Assembly: GCA_026936325.1 (NCBI GenBank)
Contig: JAPTHN010000001.1
Coordinates: 128,751,138 to 128,815,137 of the forward strand
Direction of reading: 5' to 3'
DNA from: Platynereis dumerilii
Lineage: Eukaryota; Annelida; Polychaeta; Phyllodocida; Nereididae
Length of the DNA stretch: 64,000 nt
In this document: in pieces, positions 60,385-64,000 of the stretch
How positions within the stretch are numbered: position 1 is the stretch's first letter
Layout: every line of letters begins with the position of its first letter
Translations under genes and position numbers: made by a program
The notes under the pieces: model-generated
Seen by the model: only the letters and a program-made list of their open reading frames with translations
The model's database searches: none
Told to the model about the DNA's origin: nothing

Positions 60385-60416
60385 TATATAAAGACCAGCC
60401 TTGGTAGCTTAATTCA
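60385..60416 (+). promoter_or_regulatory. TATA box and initiator
   Basis: TATATAAAG at 60385-60393 is followed by TTCAGTG with its A at 60416. That places TATA about 30 bases upstream, the spacing expected for RNA polymerase II. Together with the upstream 88-bp repeats this is the best promoter in the window. Confidence 0.65.
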
Positions 60417-60489
60417 GTGTACCACAAGACATGCATTAGAGAGGAACAGAGAAGAGGATGACAGCTTGTGTGGATATCTTAACAAAAAG
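60416..60489 (+). CDS. Candidate first exon below the TATA promoter
   Basis: From the inferred start at 60416, a two-codon upstream frame (ATGCATTAG, 60431) precedes an ATG at 60458. That ATG opens MTACVDILTK, and the exon would end AAAAAG/GTATTA at 60489/60490. The donor is usable but not strong. Only about ten codons lie in the exon, so the protein cannot be named. No second exon was recognised in the following kilobases. An alternative is a non-coding transcript. Confidence 0.4.
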
Positions 60490-61219
60490 GTATTAAACTT
60501 ACTTAGTACTTTATTAAGGCACCCCTTTTACAATGTTTAAAAAAAGAATTGTTCAGATAATGTCATGATTTCTACTTGCTAAGTTGCCAGGCCTATAGTG
60601 ATGGTGTGATACTTGTGTGATAACAGTTATATTGTAAGCTGCCACTCCATGGCGCAAGCATCTGTGTATATGTAATTGTATGTAGGTGTTCAAATATACA
60701 GAGACATTTTGACTTGGGCCTTACAGGTACTTAGAACAAACTTGGTGAATGAATCATACTAATTAAGTAAGCAAGGTAATGGATTGCCATTGTTTTCAAA
60801 TCAAAATTGCTGTGATTTATCTTGATTTCATGCTGTTGGCAGAACTCGACATGACACAAGTGAATAAATGCTATATTTTCATTGATAAAAAGAGATTGAC
60901 TGGTGATACATTTGTCAAACTTTGTGCGAGAGGATCATCATGATCATAGTTTTTGTTAGCACCAGAATTGTGGATGTGGGTGGAATTGATAAAGCCATCA
61001 GCTTTCAAGTTTGAATGAATGCTCTGCACAACAACAGAGAAATAAACAACAGCACATCAGGGAGCCTCACCCCAGACCCACAACAACCTGGTTTCGGGAG
61101 TGCAAAATGAAGAGCTCACATTGCTGTCAAATTCCATCAGAAGTCTGACCCTAGAAAAATTTCCTGGGGGAGGATCCCTCCAGAGTCCAGACCCCCCTAC
61201 AATTATCACTAGACCTAGG
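60490..61219. other. No gene seen
   Basis: Possibly the first intron of the transcript starting at 60416. No exon recognised. Confidence 0.35.
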
Positions 61220-61248
61220 AGTCAGTTGTTTTAATAAATCAACTGACT
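61220..61248. repeat. AGTCAGTTG hairpin in CAACTGACT-rich tract
   Basis: AGTCAGTTG and CAACTGACT pair across an 11-base loop. Loose CAACTGA repeats continue to about 61330. Confidence 0.6.
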
Positions 61249-61859
61249 TCCTTCATTTCAACTGACTGACTTGACTAGTTGATAACATTTCAACTGCAAC
61301 GGACTGAAGTCATTTCAACTGAATTTTAAGCGATGTATCAATTAACAGACCTCAAAAAACCTAGATCTTCGCTAGAATAAATATGGAAAGTTCACAACCA
61401 AAAATCCTGTGAGATTCATAACCCAAAAGGGTAGGTCTAGACAACTTTTAACCACTGTCTTATGAGCTTCAATATGAAAATGACATCACACTGCATGTCC
61501 CACGCAGCATCAAGCAATAGGCCAACACAACATAAAATTATGCAGTGTCTGTACTTGATTGAATTAGCTGGTGGTCTGATGAAAAGTGACTTTGACCTGC
61601 CTAATTGGGGTCTAATTACTGAATTGCACTTCAGCTGCCATTGTCCACATTGACATGTCATCTCAATAGCACTTGACAGAAAGAGGCAATAGTAATCTTC
61701 AGCAGGTGTCAAAAGAAAGCTGGAACAGTCTGAATTGCAATCGGATGACTGATTGCCACCATGACTGCCCGGACTTGCTAATTGCACTATATTATGCACG
61801 CGAATGACGCATGTAGTTATTGACAGGTATGCACTGTGCAGGAAGCCCAGGAAGCGACT

Positions 61860-61965
61860 GACGCCTGTCAAACCCACCACTGACGACGGCAACCGACGTT
61901 TGTCAGTTGACGACGACGTCAACGGACCAAGTATGACGGACGACGACTAATGACGACAACGGGTC
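61860..61965. repeat. GACGAC-rich tract
   Basis: Imperfect GACGAC/ACGACG hexamers with high CpG content, bordering the promoter candidate at 62020. Confidence 0.7.
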
Positions 61966-62019
61966 TAATTATCACGGAATCCGATACCAGACAGCATTCT
62001 ATCACAACAACAAGTGAAC

Positions 62020-62188
62020 CACATGTCTCGTCGTTCCGAAATACGCGAGGCGGCGCTGCGGCCAGCGATCTGACCAATCACAGATGTGCTTACTGTCAGA
62101 TCTTCAGCCAGTCAGATCGCAGGTGACATCAACTCAGCTTGATTTTCGTCTTGCGTTATGATAAAAATCAGTTCAGGACTGCGCCGTA
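62020..62188 (+). promoter_or_regulatory. CpG-rich promoter candidate with CCAAT box
   Basis: A CpG-rich island in AT-rich DNA with GACCAATCAC near 62075 and GCGAGGCGGCGCTGCGG upstream. No TATA box is seen. The direction is inferred from the CCAAT box and the open frame that follows. Confidence 0.35.
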
Positions 62189-62377
62189 ATGCTAGAAAAC
62201 ATAACGCGGGGATATCATTTCGTCAAGCATTTGGAGCGGTGGAGTGATTATATGCATGAATGCTTTAGGCATAATGTGGCATGCATGTTATTGTGTCTAC
62301 TTGACACGACGATCGCATTACGAAAAGCGATCGACCGATTCAAATTCTCTGTCATTTCGCGGCGATCTTCCGTTTAG
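62189..62377 (+). CDS. Candidate 62-codon ORF, unknown
   Basis: Starts ATG with MLENITRGYHFVKHLERW and ends RRSSV before TAG. It is not repeat-like and follows the CpG-rich stretch. No family is recognised and no conserved motif is seen. It could be a first exon, since a donor-like CAAG/GTAATG lies near 62521 in another frame, or chance. Confidence 0.25.
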   Translation: MLENITRGYHFVKHLERWSDYMHECFRHNVACMLLCLLDTTIALRKAIDRFKFSVISRRSSV

Positions 62378-63234
62378 CGATTACAAAGGCTTGACGTTCA
62401 CGAACGGCAAGCCAAAAAAACTGCAAATTTCTAGGACAAACAGAAGCAGAGATAAACTAATTGATAATCATAAAACTAATAATTTTGTAACGTCACATGA
62501 AAGGTCACAGTTTAGTGCAAGGTAATGCAGACAGTTTGTTGATGTCTGGACACTATTTTTGCTACATTTAGTTAGCTGATCTTTTGTCTAGAAATCACGC
62601 TATAAATTGCTACAATTTGTTGCGCTACATTAAAAAGGTTATTAACCTGTCTTATTTAGTAAAAGCATGCGATCAGAGCACCCCAAAACGAATCTGGGTG
62701 GTAGGCCTAGGCCAATGGCAGGGGGGGGGGGGATGGGAGTTGGGGGGGGGGCATGTCGCTGGCTGGTCACGTGTCATCAACATCAGTTACATGCATTTAG
62801 TCCACATTCAGATTTGCGAGGAAATGTCTCAGTGACAAAAACAGAGTTACTCAATACTGTAATCAGGGCCAGGGAATTCCTGTGTTGTTGTCTGGGCCTG
62901 AATGGTTGGGAACTGATTTCATGACAGGTACTTTGAATACATCTTTCTGGAATTTTTGATACAATGCCTCAGTGAAGAGTGATATTCATTTTCACATGAT
63001 TTTTCTGCAGTCAAAACATTGTCATGTCGGCCAATGCAGACGATGTTCTCAGTAAAACAGCTATATCTTTTGCAACAATGATTTACAACAAAAAAACGCT
63101 TGTGGCCCACATCTACGATGTTGACGTTACTTATTAAAACAACTTGCTACATCGTAACTACCTTATAATTCGTACAATTAAGCTGCGTCAATTACGTCCA
63201 GTCACTCGCTCTCTCCATGACAACTGGTTTAACC
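62378..63234. other. No recognised gene
   Basis: Two G-tracts (62721-62732 and 62742-62751) flank GATGGGAGTT. No exon recognised. Confidence 0.4.
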
Positions 63235-63254
63235 AGTTTGCGCATGCGCAAACT
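63235..63254. promoter_or_regulatory. Perfect NRF1 palindrome
   Basis: AGTTTGCGCATGCGCAAACT is a 20-base perfect palindrome containing the ideal NRF1 site TGCGCATGCGCA (63239-63250). A second near-palindrome, AACTGGTTTAACCAGTT, lies directly upstream. NRF1 sites mark CpG-type promoters in animals. No initiator or exon could be fixed. Confidence 0.5.
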
Positions 63255-63328
63255 TGTTAAAAACCTTGAAACCTTGAAAATCATAGTGCCTAGCTAAAAG
63301 CCTACAACGGTCGGCGCAACCCGGCGAT

Positions 63329-63699
63329 TAGGTCTGGAAACACAGGTCTGGGCCAGCGCCATCTTTGCTTGGGTGAAATAACAGAATCTTTAGAGCCTGG
63401 TTTTGGGGTGATTTGTGGGTTTGAAAAATCTAAAAAAAATACTAGCATCTACCCTTTGCCTTTAGAAAACACACTCTATTCTTGAAATTTTTTTATGAGG
63501 CCGATTTATGGAGAGATGACAGTAAATATAACATGTAAACAAAACTTCGGACATCAACCTCGAGTGCTTCGGACGCACTTTTAACATAGAAAGAATGGTC
63601 GTACAGAGCCGAAACTTAGTTCAAAATGTAGGAAATTAAATTTCTGAAACATTGGTACCACTTAGAAGGTGCTGCGCTCGATATTAAGGCCTCCAGAGC
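63329..63699 (-). repeat. 373-bp dispersed repeat, copy 2
   Basis: Reverse complement of 51012-51384, beginning TAGGTCTGGAAACAC and ending CTCCAGAGC. Small indels only. Confidence 0.8.
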
Positions 63700-63718
63700 A
63701 CTGTGCACTAACGAAAGA

Positions 63719-64000
63719 GGTACCCTCGCCATCAGGGCAGCCATTACAACTACTGATTCATGATTTCAAAGTGAAATTCCAAAAAATGTAGAGGGAGTGA
63801 GGTCTTCAAATTTTGAAGGTGGCTAAAATGGCTTGTGGAAGGAATAATTGCCAAGCGACAGATTCACACACACAAGATGAAATGAGACATTTGGGAAATT
63901 AGAAATCACTCGAGGCGAGGGTACCACAAAAACCAAAAAATGGCAGGGCGAGGGTACCAGCATTTTGGCGAGGGTACCAACAGAAAATGGCGAGGGTACC
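63719..64000. repeat. GGCGAGGGTACC motif cluster, runs off window end
   Basis: GGCGAGGGTACC occurs at 63914, 63947, 63967 and 63989 and inverted at 63719-63730. The direct copies are 20-33 bp apart and continue past the window edge. Confidence 0.8.

Noticed and set aside
61437-61922. 161-codon minus-strand frame
   Set aside because: No recognisable domain, low protein-like quality, starts in a GACGAC-rich tract; probably chance.

Overview
This is a stretch of animal (metazoan) nuclear DNA that is mostly non-coding and crowded with transposon copies, tandem repeats and microsatellites. It has no operons, Shine-Dalgarno sites or long open reading frames. The features instead are a spliced exon, tRNA-derived SINEs, a truncated LINE, many short DNA transposons with target-site duplications, GATA microsatellites and TATA/CpG-type promoters. 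The only host protein I recognise is one exon of mitochondrial manganese superoxide dismutase (SOD2), at 1669-1865 on the minus strand. A marine invertebrate deuterostome, perhaps an echinoderm, is my guess. It rests on the SOD2 exon, the L2-tailed tRNA SINEs and the strong excess of the octamer TAGGCCTA; the sequence does not prove it.

Layout. 1-5 kb: SOD2 exon 2, then the first copy of a roughly 1.9-kb non-autonomous element (element A) and a 322-bp MITE with an exact 8-bp target duplication and a nearby inverted duplication. 5-16 kb: mostly plain AT-rich DNA with a YY1-motif repeat, hairpins and a hammerhead-like core. 16.5-18.1 kb: a TIR element between 26-bp direct repeats. 19.6-20.7 kb: a minisatellite and a CpG-type promoter (CRE, CCAAT, ETS, E2F, YY1-like sites) followed by a plausible short first coding exon. 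21.5-27.3 kb: second copy of element A, a 5'-truncated LINE, a full tRNA SINE and a hAT element. 29-34 kb: another promoter candidate, a TTAA-flanked TIR element, one copy of a 0.66-kb repeat, and a hAT-like element nested in another TIR element. 35.5-38 kb: two more tRNA SINEs and tandem duplications. 41.4-44 kb: an inverted second copy of the YY1-motif repeat split by a hAT element, then a 160-bp hAT MITE. 46-50.5 kb: second copy of the 0.66-kb repeat, a palindrome, and two more hAT-type elements. 51.9-53.3 kb: a ten-unit satellite built on a YY1-like palindrome. 54.9-56.5 kb: a 1.6-kb minisatellite derived from GATA. 57.7-58.7 kb: a piggyBac-like element. 60.1-60.5 kb: an 88-bp tandem repeat directly upstream of a textbook TATA/initiator promoter and a short first exon. 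62-64 kb: CpG-rich promoter candidates, including a perfect NRF1 palindrome.

Working together. Few genes can be read here. SOD2 is transcribed leftwards, and its exon 1 and exons 3 onward are not found in this window. The promoters near 20.4, 29.3, 60.4 and 62.2 kb all point right, but only first exons are visible, so their products are unknown. I did not find a clearly new biological system. The most interesting material is (1) seven copies of a terminal hairpin whose stem shows paired base changes, (2) the tandem regulatory module beside the TATA promoter, (3) the YY1-motif satellite, and (4) the set of precisely bounded DNA transposons. Boundaries, repeat counts and identities were read by eye.
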